Source: Glaciecola flavus (GTDB lineage: Bacteria; Pseudomonadota; Gammaproteobacteria; Enterobacterales; Alteromonadaceae). From it: DNA of 64,000 nucleotides. Below, piece by piece: positions 63,745 through 64,000 of the stretch (positions are counted from its first letter, which is position 1; every line of letters starts with the position of its first letter). Below the pieces are notes generated by a model. The model did not search any database. It was not told the DNA's origin and was given only the letters and a program-made list of their open reading frames with translations. The position numbers and the translations under genes were made by a program. Where the stretch lies: positions 124,001 to 188,000 of the forward strand of contig NZ_JBHRSW010000004.1 in assembly GCF_042646125.1 (NCBI RefSeq), in the 5' to 3' direction.

Positions 63745-64000
63745 CTACAATAAATCGCCCAATACAAGCTTTAGTTCATCAAGCTGGGAGCCGTAGCGCT
63801 TCCACCTCCCGATAGAGCCAGAATACAAAGGCTTACGCACTTGTACAGAGCTTGCAGTTGATACTGCGGCTGTGTTTTCGTGAAAACGCAAACAAGCCTC
63901 GTCCCAATCCAATCCGCAAAAATCCAGTAATCGTTTAGTTTGCTTGACCTGGTCAAAAACAATGTCTTCGTAATGCACTTCTAAAAAACGCTCAGCAGGC
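63745..64000 (-). CDS. Sulfotransferase family protein, partial (C-terminal part)
   Basis: About 85 C-terminal residues run off the right edge. The pattern PAERFLEVHYEDIVFDQ, LLDFCGLDWDEACLRFHEN and SVQVRKPLYSGSIGRWKRY matches the C-terminal half of TPR-type or tyrosylprotein-like sulfotransferases, where the last segment binds the PAPS ribose-phosphate. Transfers sulfate from PAPS. Catalytic N-terminal motif lies outside the window. Confidence 0.85.
   Translation of the reverse strand, partial: PAERFLEVHYEDIVFDQVKQTKRLLDFCGLDWDEACLRFHENTAAVSTASSVQVRKPLYSGSIGRWKRYGSQLDELKLVLGDLL

Overview
The window looks like a chromosomal segment of a marine gammaproteobacterium of the Alteromonadales (Alteromonadaceae/Glaciecola-like). 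This is inferred from the AT-leaning base composition, the close resemblance of the housekeeping proteins to enterobacterial and Vibrio/Alteromonas families (GlnS, UbiF, MiaB-PhoH-YbeY-CorC-Lnt, SohB, YciK, CmoM, YbgI/Nif3), the CheV chemotaxis protein, a VolA/Pla-1-type surface lipase and an Na+/H+ antiporter. No rRNA, tRNA, prophage or CRISPR array was recognised. No complete insertion sequence was seen, but there are non-autonomous repeats and probable insertion scars.

Layout. 1-1.8 kb: end of a GntR(YtrA)-ABC ATPase-permease operon with ATGA overlaps. 2-5.5 kb: a VEB/PER-like class A beta-lactamase beside a half-copy of a repeat, and a divergent EamA transporter/MocR regulator pair. 5.5-14.6 kb: housekeeping genes (P-II, CheV, CmoM, Nif3, SohB, lipase, YciK, LptA-like). 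14.8-20.2 kb: a four-gene cassette made of a secreted TPR-CHAT protease, an ECF-like sigma factor, a single-pass anti-sigma-like membrane protein and an unknown protein. 20.2-28.3 kb: glnS, an acetyltransferase, a degenerate HD-domain protein, a 155-bp long inverted repeat, a solute-binding-like gene without a normal start, a BPSS1780-type membrane protein, a 267-bp MITE-like element, a 57-aa membrane protein and ubiF.

28.4-42.4 kb: a sugar-acid catabolic locus. SMP-30 lactonase, Gfo/Idh dehydrogenase, isopropylmalate-dehydrogenase-like enzyme and a GntR/FCD regulator run leftward; otnK, otnC, an ABM protein and a DUF2750 gene run rightward. A GntP permease lies 8 kb away and shares an identical 12-bp palindrome with the otnK promoter region. 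Between them are a second ECF sigma operon (sigma, 23-aa mini-ORF, DUF6768-like protein, small membrane protein), a GNAT gene and an exported GH2 beta-galactosidase.

42.5-64 kb: a redox module (Old Yellow Enzyme, peroxiredoxin-like protein, divergent TetR), the conserved miaB-phoH-ybeY-corC-lnt run (lnt appears to start at CTG), nhaA, a SulP transporter, DUF3010, a PhyH dioxygenase, an 8-oxoguanine-deaminase-like amidohydrolase, an SDR, a glutamate-synthase-like FMN enzyme, an exported barrel-like protein, an acyltransferase divergent from a membrane LytTR regulator, and the end of a sulfotransferase gene.

The best candidate for an under-described system is the CHAT-sigma-anti-sigma cassette. 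Its topology suggests that a periplasmic caspase-like protease could act on a membrane anti-sigma factor to release a sigma factor.
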